The position numbers and the translations under genes are program-made. Shown here piece after piece: positions 45,508-56,450 of a stretch of 64,000 bases of DNA. Numbering within the stretch: position 1 is the first letter of the stretch; each line of letters opens with the position of its first letter. The notes beneath the pieces were generated by a model, which searched no databases, was not told the origin of the DNA, and was given only the letters and a program-made list of their open reading frames with translations. The stretch comes from Paraspadella gotoi (Eukaryota; Chaetognatha): the NCBI GenBank assembly GCA_051294375.1, contig CM119265.1, forward strand, positions 13,942,124 through 14,006,123. The letters run 5' to 3'.

Positions 45508-45768
45508 AAGTAACTAGTGTAAAAACCGATTGAATGATTGAAACTTTGTTTATATGCAAGATTAGGAACAATAACGAAATAATAGCGATTGTTACTTTCC
45601 GTCTCATTTTCGTTGTTAAGTGCCTTCGTTAATTAAATGTTACAATTTTATTATATTAATTTTACGGTTTTTTCCACGGTTTCTCTTGTAGTTTATTTTT
45701 TACAAATCATTTATACTTAGTTTTTTATTTGAAATTTTTTATACAGATTTTAATTTTACAAAAATACC

Positions 45769-46013
45769 ATGGAGTTGTCGATCTTTAAAGCCAAGTTGAC
45801 GGCTTCTTTCGATCCTCTACATCTTGAATTGGATGATTTGTCTGATGGTTGCGGCGCAAAGTGGAACGTCATCGTCGTCTCTGACAAGTTCGATGGAGTC
45901 CCTTTAAAAGACAGGCATCGCCTCGTATATTCGACGCTGAACAAGAAATGGGTGGCATCCATGCACTAACCATGAAAACTTGGACAAAAGAACAATGGGA
46001 AAACAAAAAATAA
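45769..46013 (+). CDS. BOLA2: BolA-like protein 2, one frame error
   Basis: Cytosolic partner of monothiol glutaredoxin GLRX3 in Fe-S trafficking. It starts MELSIFKAKLTASFDPLH, then LDDLSDGCGAKWNVIVVSDK, KFDGVPLKDRHRLVYSTLNK; after a missing base near 45948 the frame continues MGGIHALTMKTWTKEQWENKK. About 82 residues, as usual. The conserved Cys (GCGAKW) and the invariant RHR-L and His of the C-terminal helix (IHAL) are present. A TTTTATACAG acceptor lies 22 bases before the ATG. It is a single exon. Confidence 0.9.
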
Positions 46014-46119
46014 ATATCTTTAAAATGACAATTTTGTTTTTGACAATAAAACGGCCATGATTTGGGGTTTATTGTTGCTTTTGTTTACTCCGGTGTAGCT
46101 TGTGTTTTGATAAGGAAAT

Positions 46120-46704
46120 ATGGCGTCGTCTCTCTATCGGGCGTCGTGGGAGCCGTGGACAAATTCGTCCCGATGCAATTGAGGGGAGTCTGGGAGCATC
46201 CTGCTGGCCCAAAAACAGTCTTTTCTGGGCGCAATGATGAACAGGTGCTTGGTGATTGCCGGGGTAGCTGACATCGCTAGACCTGCGGACAAACTTAGTC
46301 TCACACAAAGGTTGTTTACCCATTTCTTACCAGATTTGACTTTATGATGACGCTCGCTTAATTGACTTTTTCGAGCAGCGGAGCGCTCGCCGCTACCGGA
46401 ATTATCTGGTCCCGAATCTCCATGGTCATCATCCCCAAAAATTGGAATTTGTTTCCGTCAACATTTTCGTAGGCGGCGACCGGACTTTACCAGTTTGGGT
46501 AGAATTTACAATTACCGTAGCCAATTGAAAAAACAATTAACGTTTGAAAAAACACTTTTGGATAGTCCTCACTCTAGTGGGTTGTCCTTGCCCGCTGCTA
46601 ACGACAGCCTTTCGAGAAAATCTAAAGATTTTAATAACAGATACATTTTCTACGAAAATGCTGGTCTAATAGTACGAAAGCATTTTTTTTCGGACGCAAA
46701 ATGA
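46120..46704 (+). CDS. MPC2: Mitochondrial pyruvate carrier 2, frame errors
   Basis: Inner-membrane subunit that imports pyruvate with MPC1. It starts MASSLYRA, shifts frame to VDKFVPMQLRGVWEHPAGPKTVF, then LVIAGVADIARPADKLSLTQ. After a short intron (about 46311-46379) come ALAATGIIWSRISMVIIPKN and WNLFSVNIFV, then YNYRSQLKKQ. These cover the transmembrane helices and the signature RPxEKLS/ IPKNW motifs of the family. The frame as read runs on to 46704, longer than usual, so the true stop may be earlier or hidden by an indel. Confidence 0.87.
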
Positions 46705-47382
46705 AAGTAAAAAATTAATTGTTTTCTACGTCCATTGCAAAGAGTCGTTTATTCCATCCCAATACATTTTTTTGTCACAAAGAAAAGTAGTTTCCTCAAT
46801 GAAAAGCAGAATATATGCTTAATTAGGCCATTCTATTACGGAGGGTAGGAGAAATCGCCGCAACCATCCCGTACTTCGTACTGCTAAGGGCTTGAAGATA
46901 AAAATATTTTTTTCTCATACGGAGAATACGGTAGATCGATTTTAGATTTGGATTTAAAATCATTTTATATACTTTTCATTAATAACAAAAAAATTGAAAA
47001 TAAATTAATAATTTCTTTCTATGAGTTTGCTTCAAATAAAAATATTTTTTACATATATTACATAATATAAATATATAATATAGGCCGTTTTTCGCGGTGG
47101 GTAAATGTGATGGTCACCAGTATATGCGTTTGTTTATTTATTCCATGTTAAATTGATTTGTTACTTCTCAGTAGACATAGAGGTACATATATTTTTAGCG
47201 TTGTATTTCAAGATACATAATTTATCTTTGGAGCAACATATTTATAGTTTAATTTTTGGGAATGAATTGCTTACTAGTCAACTATTTTCAGAACTATCAT
47301 TTAATGTCTACCAAGGTTTTGGTTGAAGTTTTTTAGGTTTAGATACGTCAAACAAACGGTGTGTTTGAAAAACTTAGACAAC
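46705..47382. other. Spacer between MPC2 and CHMP3
   Basis: AT-rich, about 680 bases, no recognisable gene. A TTTTTTAGGTTTAG acceptor-like sequence occurs at 47330-47341, about 40 bases before the CHMP3 ATG. Confidence 0.5.
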
Positions 47383-48183
47383 ATGGGATTGTTTGGCAAA
47401 TCGTCAGGCCGAGATCCAAAAGAACAAGTTCGCGAGTGGAATTCCAAACTTCGCAAAGAACAGAATCACATCGAGCGGCAAGTCCGCCAAATCCAACGGG
47501 AAGAAGCAAAGTCGCTCTGTACCTTCGTCAGGCAGCGAAAAAGGGTGACAAGGACGTTTGCAAAAGTGCTGGCCAAGGAAGTCATCAATTCTCGAAAAGC
47601 CGTGAAGAAGATGTACGCTTCCAAGGCGCACATTAATTCCATTCAGATGCAGATGCAGAACCAGTTGTCCGTTGTCAAGGTGACCGGCGCATTGGAGAAG
47701 AGCACCGCCGTCATGCAGGTCCATGCAAAGACTCATTAAAATTCCAGAAATACAAGCAACGATGCAGGAAATGTCAAAGGAGGTGCGCAGCCCTGATTTC
47801 TACATTTATCCGTTGATCATCCATTAATTCTTTATTCGCTTATAAATTTTCATATTTTCGCAAGATGATGAAAAGCCGGAATCATCGAAGATGCTTGAAG
47901 ATACCATGAAGGCCTTGATGATGAAGAGCTCGAAGAAGCCGCGCTGATTCGGAGGTCGAAAAAGTTTGTGGGAATTGACCAAAGGTTAAAATTAGGTTGA
48001 AGAATTTTTTTTGCAATATGAGCGGGTTTTTCTAAACCTTCGTCGAATTCAGGTCAGTTTGGAGAAGCTCCCGACGCTGTGGGCGACACGCTTCCCGCGT
48101 TATCCCTTCCCGCCACGGCCGATCCGGATGAGAGGAGGAACGTAGGAGCAATGGCGGCAAGATTGGATGCACTCAGAAGTTAA
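47383..48183 (+). CDS. CHMP3: ESCRT-III subunit CHMP3 (Vps24), frame errors
   Basis: Membrane-remodelling subunit for multivesicular bodies and cytokinesis. It starts MGLFGKSSGRDPKEQVREW with the basic helix 1 typical of ESCRT-III, then QVRQIQREE, VLAKEVINSRKAVKKMYASK, AHINSIQMQMQNQLSVVKV and GALEKSTAVMQ. After frame shifts come KIPEIQATMQEMSKE, an intron (about 47780-47864), AGIIEDMLEDTM, DDEELEEA, a second intron (about 47987-48052) and a C-terminal MIT-interacting motif AMAARLDALRS with a stop at 48181-48183. The end and start match the family closely. At least three indels are needed. Confidence 0.92.
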
Positions 48184-48613
48184 TGGGTTTTCCACTGGAC
48201 ACCCTCCTGTACATGTTAATATAACCTTTCTTTTCACCTTTTTCTTTTGGTTATTTTTTTCTTATTTACCAGTGTGGCTATCTTTCTTATCTACTCTATC
48301 TAGTCTAGATTTTCGCCTTCAATGGAGTAAAATAATGAATAAATCGCTTAATAAATATCGTTGTAACTTTTTTGTCCTGAAAAAAAAAACTTCTGTTAAT
48401 TTGTAGGTTTTTTGTCATAAATTTTCTATTCCACTGTGCCTATTTTTGATAAAAGTTACAAAAAAAGGTAATTTTTTGGCTGTTGCAAAAACAACGCGTG
48501 GCCTTGATCGCGCGAAGATCTATTATCTTATTTATTTAAGCCAAATATTTTACTATACGACATGACAGTCTTTCCATGGGTTTTAGGTACTAGTTAACCT
48601 GTGAACTCAAATA
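48184..48613. other. Spacer between CHMP3 and the pseudo-helicase gene
   Basis: 430 bases, T-rich; nothing recognisable except a TGGGTTTTAG acceptor-like sequence about 25 bases before the next ATG. Confidence 0.5.
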
Positions 48614-51600
48614 ATGTTTGACAGTCCTAAATCGGACAATATCAAACTAGGTCACACAGAAGTATTGAAACTACTTTTTCAACGAATTGTCAAACTGTAT
48701 TTCGAAACAGACCGTTGCTCTGACGGTCTATCTCTGCTATTTGACAATCGCCAAGTAATCAACGAAAACTTGACCGTCATTCCAACGTTGGACGAAAGCG
48801 TTAGTACGCTCCATGTCGATGGTATGTTTATAATTAATATCGATTGAAACGTACGAGTTTTTAAACTCTTGATTATTTTCTCAGAATTCGTTCAAGTTTG
48901 CTTATCTCCGCGTCCGCTCCTTGGCACACTACACGTGCTTCAGACATTCGTCCCTAAACCCGTCTACGCTTGTTTCATCCGGGATCTTCTCGCCTTCGTC
49001 TCGAACGAAAAATCCTCTGTTCAGGGCCGCCATGATCACCTCGCCGCCGACGTCCGTCTCTCTCTCCTGCTTCACCTGGCTTCGCACGAGTGGCATTCGA
49101 AGCGACACTCGCACTCGCAGCAACATTTTGAAGAGGCGCGTCGGCTTTACGAGGAGTCAGCGTCGGACCTTGAGATCTCCGTGCATATCCTTTACTGTTT
49201 GCGATTGTTGGACCACCGAGAATTGAGTGGAGACACCACTATCGACGACCAGGAGCTTCTTGTTGCGTCTGAAACATTGCTCCGAGTCGCCGCGCCTTCG
49301 TCAGAACTCGCTCGAGATCCTTCGGTTTTCTTTTTGTGGCGTGAGGCCAATTTACGGCTTGCAACCATTCGGACCTCCGAGGCAGGTGACGACGCACTGA
49401 ATCGACTGGAAACTGTTGTTTCAGAGTCAGAGAAAGTTTTAGGCGAGTTCCATCCATTGACGGCGTGCTGCGTGGGGCGCTTGGCGGATTACCTTGTCGC
49501 GAGAAAAAGCTCTGGTCCCAAGAGAATAGAGGACCAGAATGTTGCCATTAAGTTGTATTTACGGGAACAGAAGATTTACGCAGGAATTCTGGACGAGTTG
49601 CAACAACCATTCGTTGACTTTGATCGACCGATGGCGTTGTCCAAGGCTAAAATGGCCTACAGCCAGGCATGTCTTAGGGATATAACGACGGCGTTTATTG
49701 GCGCCGAGGAAGCGTGCGCCCTGGCAGACTCTTTAACGGTAACTCCTCCAAGCGACCCTGACATTTTTCCGCTGCGACAATATGGACTCATGGGAAGTTC
49801 AAAAGTCTTGTCGCAAAAAATTTCTTCAAGTCCTGTTTGTGAAGTTGATGCTGGTAAAGGACAAAGAAAACGAGGATTTCGAAAAACTTAGTGAATGGCT
49901 TATCCCATCATTAAACCTGGTGCTGGGCGAGGGATTTGGTGAGGAGGCCGGGTTGACTGCAAGTTGCTCCGAATCACGACTCCTTGCCATTCGGCTTTTA
50001 ACCAAAGCCATTGTCTCTTTAGCATCCAAGTCAAAAGAACATTGATTTCAACCCAAAAGAGCTTCAGCGGAAATGCATTATCAGAGACTCTTTCTCTTCA
50101 TCCTGGTTTGCCATTTACAGGAACTTCTTATGTGTCCGAGGAAAAATTTAATGGAAATTTTAGCTCCGACGTCATCGACAACGTTTCCACTCAATCGCAA
50201 AAGGCTGCAATGGACGCCATCTTGGAAACGTTTAAGCTACATACTTCGAATCCTCTCGGATTGTGAAAGATGTTTCCGCATTCATTAACAGTTGGGTTGA
50301 ACTGAAGGTTTTTGACAAGTCACTAGCAACTCATTGGTTGGCAACTATGCCTATTCTCGCTCAAAACTGCTTAGATAAGGTGTTTGAGGATAAAATCAAC
50401 TCCTTCGCAGAGAGGTTAAAGTCTTCCTCACGTCCGCTCGTGATGAGAAGCGAGGAGAGCGAGCAGATCTACCAGGATCTGAAAGACTTGGGGATTGAAG
50501 CTGACTGGAGCGACGCTTTTGGCTTTCACTGGAGACGGCCCGCCGGTTTCACGTCCTTCGAGAAACGCTTCCTGACTAATTTTTTAGCAGGCGAAGATTT
50601 AGTCGGTATCGGTTGCTGCAGTGACGCGGAAATTCCGTCCTTTCTGCCGATGTTTACCATTTCTTCATGCAATCGAAAGTTCCCTTCCTTCTCTGCAGGG
50701 TGTCGTCTTAGTAGCCAACCAAGATCGCGCCAGGCAGTATCGTGGCGTTCTTGACGCGTTATCTTGCCCCATATGCTCACCTTTGCTTCCGAAGTCGTTT
50801 CTTCTCCGTTCTCTACCAGTCTAACTCCGAATCTTGCTCCTCTTCAACCGCCTCATCCGGTGGTGCCTCTCCGGCCAAGACTACGAACTTCTCTCGTCTT
50901 CCCGCCGATGTTTCGGCGACCTCCTTAGCAACCGAGTCTTCAAACTCTACGTTTCGTCACGATGTCCGTCTCTACAACTTCTTCGGAGTTTCGTTCAGCG
51001 TCTTCCACAGCCTCCCACGTAACAAAAAGTAACAAGGAAGCGTCGCCGCAGGTCATAATTGCCTTGCCTAGTGAAATACCTTTCTTGGAGTCGAGATTCC
51101 TTACATCCATAAGAATCCTTCTTTTGGATGAAATCCGTTGTCTCTGCGCTGAAAACTACTCTGACGAAAATAATGGTGGTTCTGCTGAAAATATCTCGCC
51201 ACGATTTTGCGGTTCGTCTCTGAGATCAACCACGATGCTCAATTGGTGGCTCTTGACAACTCCGACACTGACAGTCTCGACCTGGACGACGACGTCGCGA
51301 AATTCATTGCTTTGACCATGTTTCGACCACAAGTGTCGTTTCTTCCGCCAATGCCCTATAGCGTCGATCCTTTGCCATGGAAAACTTTGCGGCTTTTTCA
51401 TAACTTTACTGTGCCGCTACCCAGCTGGGGGAAAAGAGCGAACTGCCTGCGACGCTTAATATACCGGCTCAACTTTCATCGTGTGCTCGTTATCTCGCGA
51501 AACAGGGAGTCTGTGATACGGTTGCGCGAGGCTTTTCAGGCATCTAATGCCGGCGAAGAAGATAGTTTTTACCAAGCGGAGCGATCGTCTCAAACAAATC

Positions 51601-51965
51601 CCGACTCTCGGTTCACCTTCGTCTTTCTCCCATGAGGAATCCGACAGGGTTCAGCGTGAGGATCAGGTGACGACTTTCCTAACGTCTCCGATAGAAAGGG
51701 GCGTGATCATGGTTACATCCGAAATTGAGGTGGACATCGAGCAAACATTGATCAACTCGTGGATGTTAGGCTTGGTTCCTCTTATTGTGTTTTTTTGATC
51801 GATCTCAACCGGAGGTTATGAGGGAGGAAGATTTGAACGATGAAATTCGGTATTACCTGTTTGGATGGCCAAGTGCCCGTCATTTATTTTATCACTCATG
51901 ATAGTGCTGATATAGTGACAGAAGCGAATGGTGGAAACTTTTATGAGATCAATCTGGATTTTTAA
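48614..51965 (+). CDS. Unrecognised protein: helical N-terminal region plus degenerate DEAD-box helicase fold (copy 1, frame errors)
   Basis: Exon 1 48614-48821 (MFDSPKSDNIKLGHTEVLK) splices at GTATGT to 48885 (EFVQVCLSPRPLLGTLHVLQ). The first ~400 residues are helical and repeat-like, with KLC/TPR-flavoured stretches (HFEEARRLYEESASDLEISV, KVLGEFHPLTACCVGRLADY, QNVAIKLYLREQKIYAGIL). The C-terminal half follows the order of a DEAD-box helicase, but every catalytic motif is replaced (see copy 3, where the frame is intact). This copy needs frame shifts near 49790, 50040, 50265, 50650, 50990 and 51190 to follow the protein read continuously in copy 3. It starts 430 bases after CHMP3 in the same direction. 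No known family name fits. Confidence 0.7.
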
Positions 51966-52867
51966 GTTTTAGAATTAATGAAAGGCGTTTTTCAAAAACA
52001 GTATTATACCATGATGGAAAGAAATTTTTTCGCGTGTTTGGAAAAGTCGGTTAATTTTATATTGTCAAATATTATTTTGGCCGGTAAATAGGTTTTAATA
52101 TATAGTATGACCTCCTTACGACTGAATAAAAAGATTATTTTTTTAAACAGCATAATATTATTTAATGCATACAGATACTTCCAAAAAAGGTTGTCTCTAA
52201 CTTTTTTCACCTCTTTTTGATCAAGAGGACTACTCATATTATTATTAATATTAATATCTAACATGATATTTTTTATCAGATTTTGAGGAAAAAATTGTCC
52301 TTGGCAAGCAGTAAAAAAGATTGATCCTTTATGAAGTAAACCAGGCTTAAGTTGTTGCTGCCTAATGGGATGATGCATTGTCTTTCATTTCAACAAAATC
52401 TTCGATTTTTTTTTTTTGGGATTTGTTTGATATTTGGTTCTAATATACATTCAGAGGTAAATAAAAATGATAACTTTGATCCCAGAAAGGTTACCCAGAG
52501 CCTTTTATTGATACTTTATAATATAAAAATAATATTCTGGAGCATCTACAGCATCAATGTATTTTTAATACCGCTCTTTTTTGGACATATGAATTAAGAT
52601 TCTTCCCTGAATCTATCCTAATGGAGATGATACAATAACCATTTTACATAAGACTGAGAAAAGGCAAGGGATTTTTAATAGTAACAGCTTATCTCAAAAA
52701 GTAATAAAAAAATCCGGAAATTAGTATAAATGAAAAGTGTAATTATGACATTTTCTTTTGCATGGAACTCTTTGTATTTTTTGTAGTACATAAATGAGAC
52801 ATAGCTCATATGAATCATAAAGGCCAAAGTTTCTCGATATCTAAATTTATTTTTCGATTCTTACATT

Positions 52868-53025
52868 CCATGGTATATCCTTTTTTCGTTGTTGTATAGA
52901 GATTACAAGGAATTTGAATTGTTACAACGATTTTATTATAAGTTGCAGACATGTTTCGACTCAGAGATTTTCGAGTCTTCATCAGCGCTTTTGACAGTTG
53001 TGAATAATGGAACAATTTGTGAGTT

Positions 53026-53056
<31 letters not shown>

Positions 53057-53475
53057 AAGGAGGTTAAAGTTTCAACAAAGAATTGAGAGAGATTAGTGGT
53101 CAGTTCAGAGGACAGATTTAGTTTAGGCTAGATAGAATAAGTGGTGAAAAGAAATGAAATTTGGTGAAGGTGAGAGAGGAAGAGAGAGAGAAGAGAGAGA
53201 GAGAAATAAATAAGTAATTACATTTGAGCAATGTACAACAAAGATAAAGTTAAACAAACTGATTTGTGTCTAATAACAAAATTGCAATAAATTAATTTTG
53301 AAGTTTGAAAAATTGAAATGAATGAAATTTGAAATATAAGAGTTTAATTCAGAGGATAGATAAGTAAGATTTTAGTGAAATATAAGATGTATGAAAGAGC
53401 TCAAAATGAGCAAGCCCCCCAGTCTTATGAATGAAAGGCATGGCTGATGGTGCCGGGTCATTGGCGCGTCATAGG
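52868..53475 (-). mobile_element. 608-bp insertion carrying a hammerhead ribozyme, with 8-bp target duplication
   Basis: The inserted DNA is flanked by CTTACATT at 52860-52867 and 53476-53483; the inverted copy of this region near 61335-61345 has one CTTACATT and no insert. Inside are a hammerhead motif (minus strand), GA-rich tracts (53030-53056, 53172-53206) and AT-rich DNA with no ORF. The combination resembles ribozyme-bearing non-autonomous retroelements. Orientation is given by the ribozyme strand. Confidence 0.75.
52945..52998 (-). ncRNA. Hammerhead ribozyme
   Basis: On the minus strand: GCG then CTGATGA, A, stem II GACTC / GAGTC with an AT-rich loop, then GAAAC, AT, GTC followed by TGC. 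All invariant core boxes are present; GTC is the expected cleavage triplet, and GCG/TGC can form the base of stem I. Stem III is minimal (ACATGT), as in the short hammerheads of repetitive eukaryotic elements, which often act as dimers. Confidence 0.85.
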
Positions 53476-54282
53476 CTTACATTAAAATGCCAAAATAGCT
53501 GGAAGTAACCGCGACAATTTTTTTTCCATCATGGTAAGCTGCTCTCAGCTTTGTTAGTAATGAATACTAAGAGTAAAACCATTCTAGGAAGACAAAAAAT
53601 TGCTTTTTATGAATAAATATAATGTAAAATCAACGGTATCATTATTAGAAGTTTCATTTCACTTGTTTTAATATAACGAATATTTTTGTATAGAACCCAG
53701 AACAATGTTCCGATTTGTTACTTCTAAGACTTTTACATAATTTATTTTAATCTTTTGTTTAAATAATATTAATATTGGATATAAATATGATTAATTTTAT
53801 TAGATTGAGTTGCCGTTTTCTTGATATTTTTAAAAAATTGTACTTGAAATATAAAAAACTTACGAAATGTGATATTATGTATTTTAAGTAATAAATTAAT
53901 TTGAATCGGTTTGAAACTAAAAAAAATATCTCTACCTTGTTACACTTTTCCAGATGAGTCGTGCTCGGAATTGTGAAATATATGAAAAACCCTAATGGAA
54001 TTATATGAAATTGCGACGATGATTTTGAATGTTTTTTTTTTTTTTTCGGTATTGCCTAAAATGCTCCTGCGCCAACCAACTTTTTTTTTGTGTGTTCGAA
54101 ATATATGTGACGCAGGTTACAATTATGCAAAGACTTTTCTTAGACAAGTCGAGACCATTGGAGTGTGCATTCCCGCTTCCTAGTGGCCCCCGATTGGTTT
54201 GCAACGAGTGATTGTGATGGAAATGATATACTTTCAGAATTTGACCTCAGTCTTAAAGGGTTTCCTTATTCAAATAATATTA

Positions 54283-55765
54283 CAGAGTGTCTCAAGCGTA
54301 TTGTCACTTTACAAATGACTACAGAGAATCAGTACAGTAAATAAAAATGCATTTACTGTACTCGTGGGATCCAGAAGTTTTTACAGTCTTTATTATTAAA
54401 ATCAAACAATTATATTACATTTTATCAGCACTCAAAGCCAATGTCGAAAATACTTTTCGTCAGTTTTAAAATATTCAAATCTTTCCAACTATCTAAAATA
54501 TTTTACAGCTACTTAGTTAAATAATAATACGTCGCCTTGGTCACAGGCCCAGGTCACAGGCCTTTCCTGACAATATTCCCCATTGTCCTTCCTGATTTGA
54601 GAGGATTTGATTGGATTTAATTGAAAGATGTTACAGACATGCAGCTGGTTTGACAGAGCCAATTACATTGGCAATGCTTATGAATGCAGTTAGCTGGAAA
54701 ATAGTTTTAGCAGTAGAGTACTCAATGCATCCATGCATCATATGCTGAATCATAGGATACTAAATTTGTAGCGTTAATCAGTTTCCTGAATGTAAACTTA
54801 CTGAGCGTCTATAAAAACAAATATTCTTTATAAGCATTCTTTGAATCTTCTCTTCTAAAATCATTATCATCATCGTCAATCATTCCCAATTTACAAAATT
54901 CTTAGTAAATTGTACAAATAACATAGTGGCCTACTATAATTTTATCTTTTTTACATTGGTTGTACCAATTTCATAATATGCACAATTATATTTTTCACCA
55001 AAAGCAGGACTACTTTATAAATTTAATATCACCAAAATATTTTGATCGACGCTCCAAACAAATTTCCCTTCATTTGAAATTTGCATTGTGTCAACAAAAA
55101 TACAAATAAACTTGATATTATAGATACCAAAACTGTATGAACTAATATTTTATCAAAAAAACTGTATGAACTAATATTTTATCAAATTGATAATCTACCT
55201 TACCAATATGACACAGCGTTCAATCTTATTTTTGTTGACACAATGCAAATTTCAAATGAAGGGAAATTTTGTTTGGAGCGTCGATCAAAATATTTTGGTG
55301 ATATTAANNNNNNNNNNTTTGTTTGGAGCGTCGATCAAAAAATTTTGGTGATATTAAATTTATAAAGTAGTCCTGCTTTTGNNNNNNNNNNNNNNNNNNN
55401 NNNNNNATTCTTAGTAAAATTGTACAATAAACATAGTGGCCTACTATAATTTTATCTTTTTTACATTGGTTGTACCAATTCATAATAGCACAATTATATT
55501 TTTCACCAAAAAGCAGGACTACTTTATAAATTTAATATCACCAAATAATTTTTTGATCGACGCTCCAAACAAATTTTCCCTTCATTTGAAATTGCATTGT
55601 GTCAAACAAAAATACAAATAAACTTGATATTATAGATACCAAAACTGTATGAACTAATATTTTATCAAAAAATTGTATGAACTAATATTTATCAAATTGA
55701 TAATCTACCTTACCAATATGACACAGCGTTCATTTGTAAAGTGACAGTACGCTTGAGACACTCTG
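54283..55765. mobile_element. TA-flanked TIR element, internally scrambled by gaps
   Basis: Ends read CAGAGTGTCTCAAGCGTATT and, reversed, CAGAGTGTCTCAAGCGTACT, both continuing GTCACTTTAC; TA flanks both. The termini resemble those of the element at 6009-6607 (18 of the first 23 bases). The interior contains the block from about 54890 to 55200 twice in direct orientation and a third, inverted piece at 55240-55380, separated by 10-N and 25-N gaps, so the true length is unknown. No ORF of note. Confidence 0.8.
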
Positions 55766-56450
55766 TATATACGGTTATGATTAATACTTTGTTGTGGTAG
55801 ATGGTAGTGGCTATATCATTTTTTGAGTACTTTCCTTAAGTTACATCATTTCTATATTTTACAGTTGCTTGACTGAGTTGACCTCTTCTTGACTTGAGTC
55901 CGCGTGTTGCGTATAATATATGTAAGAAACGAAAATCAATGGCGATGTTTGAATCCTTTATTTTGCTTTGAACACTCTGAAATCTGATTTTTTATAATGT
56001 ACATTATATACAGTATAATAAGTTTACTAGATTTGCAGAAATCTAGATTGCCTTTAGGTAAACTATTTTTTTAAAAACCTAGAACTTCCTTGATCAACTA
56101 GGTATTATACCCAAAGGGCTGAAAGGGTTAAGACTGAAAATTCACATAAAGTCTAGCCCATCCAAAATTTGAAACAAAAAAAACAAACTTTGTTTCTTGA
56201 TGGAGAAGCTTCTTATTGCACCAGTGGCGACTTCTTGTTTTTTTTATTTGAGTGAAGCAAAATTTGTCAATTCCATATCTTTGGATATTGAAGTTGGAAC
56301 TGAACGAGTGCGACTGTCAGCCCTCGACCCGAATAGCTTTTTGACATCACAACTCCAAATCCGACAACATGCGAAGAATCACATAACACATCATGCCGTG
56401 CTCGCGACGCCTCAATTCTCGAGAATAAGTGTTGGCTACTAACTTCTACA
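55766..56450 (+). pseudogene. Inverted partial copy of the lipid kinase 5' region
   Basis: Reverse-complement match to 42613 down to about 41950, covering the upstream flank and the first ~70 codons (TLFLDGEASYC region and NLSIPYLWILKLE region, now frame-broken). Matching decays into noise after about 56330. A duplicate placement of the same locus rather than a second gene. Confidence 0.75.

Larger units (their letters stand above)
52009..53534. mobile_element. TA-flanked TIR element with CCATGATGG ends, carrying a nested insertion
   Basis: The left end CCATGATGGAAAGAAATT and the right end, reversed, CCATGATGGAAAAAAAATT, with CGCG shortly inside both, are terminal inverted repeats of about 26 bases. 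TA flanks both (52007-52008; 53535-53536). Net length without the inner insertion is about 910 bases, matching the 900-bp inverted copy at 61276-62175. No transposase is recognisable; a 124-codon minus frame near the left end has no known motif. Confidence 0.8.

Noticed and set aside
52004-52378. 124-codon minus frame near the left end of the TIR element
   Set aside because: No transposase or other motif, and it is broken in the inverted copy at 61.9-62.1 kb.
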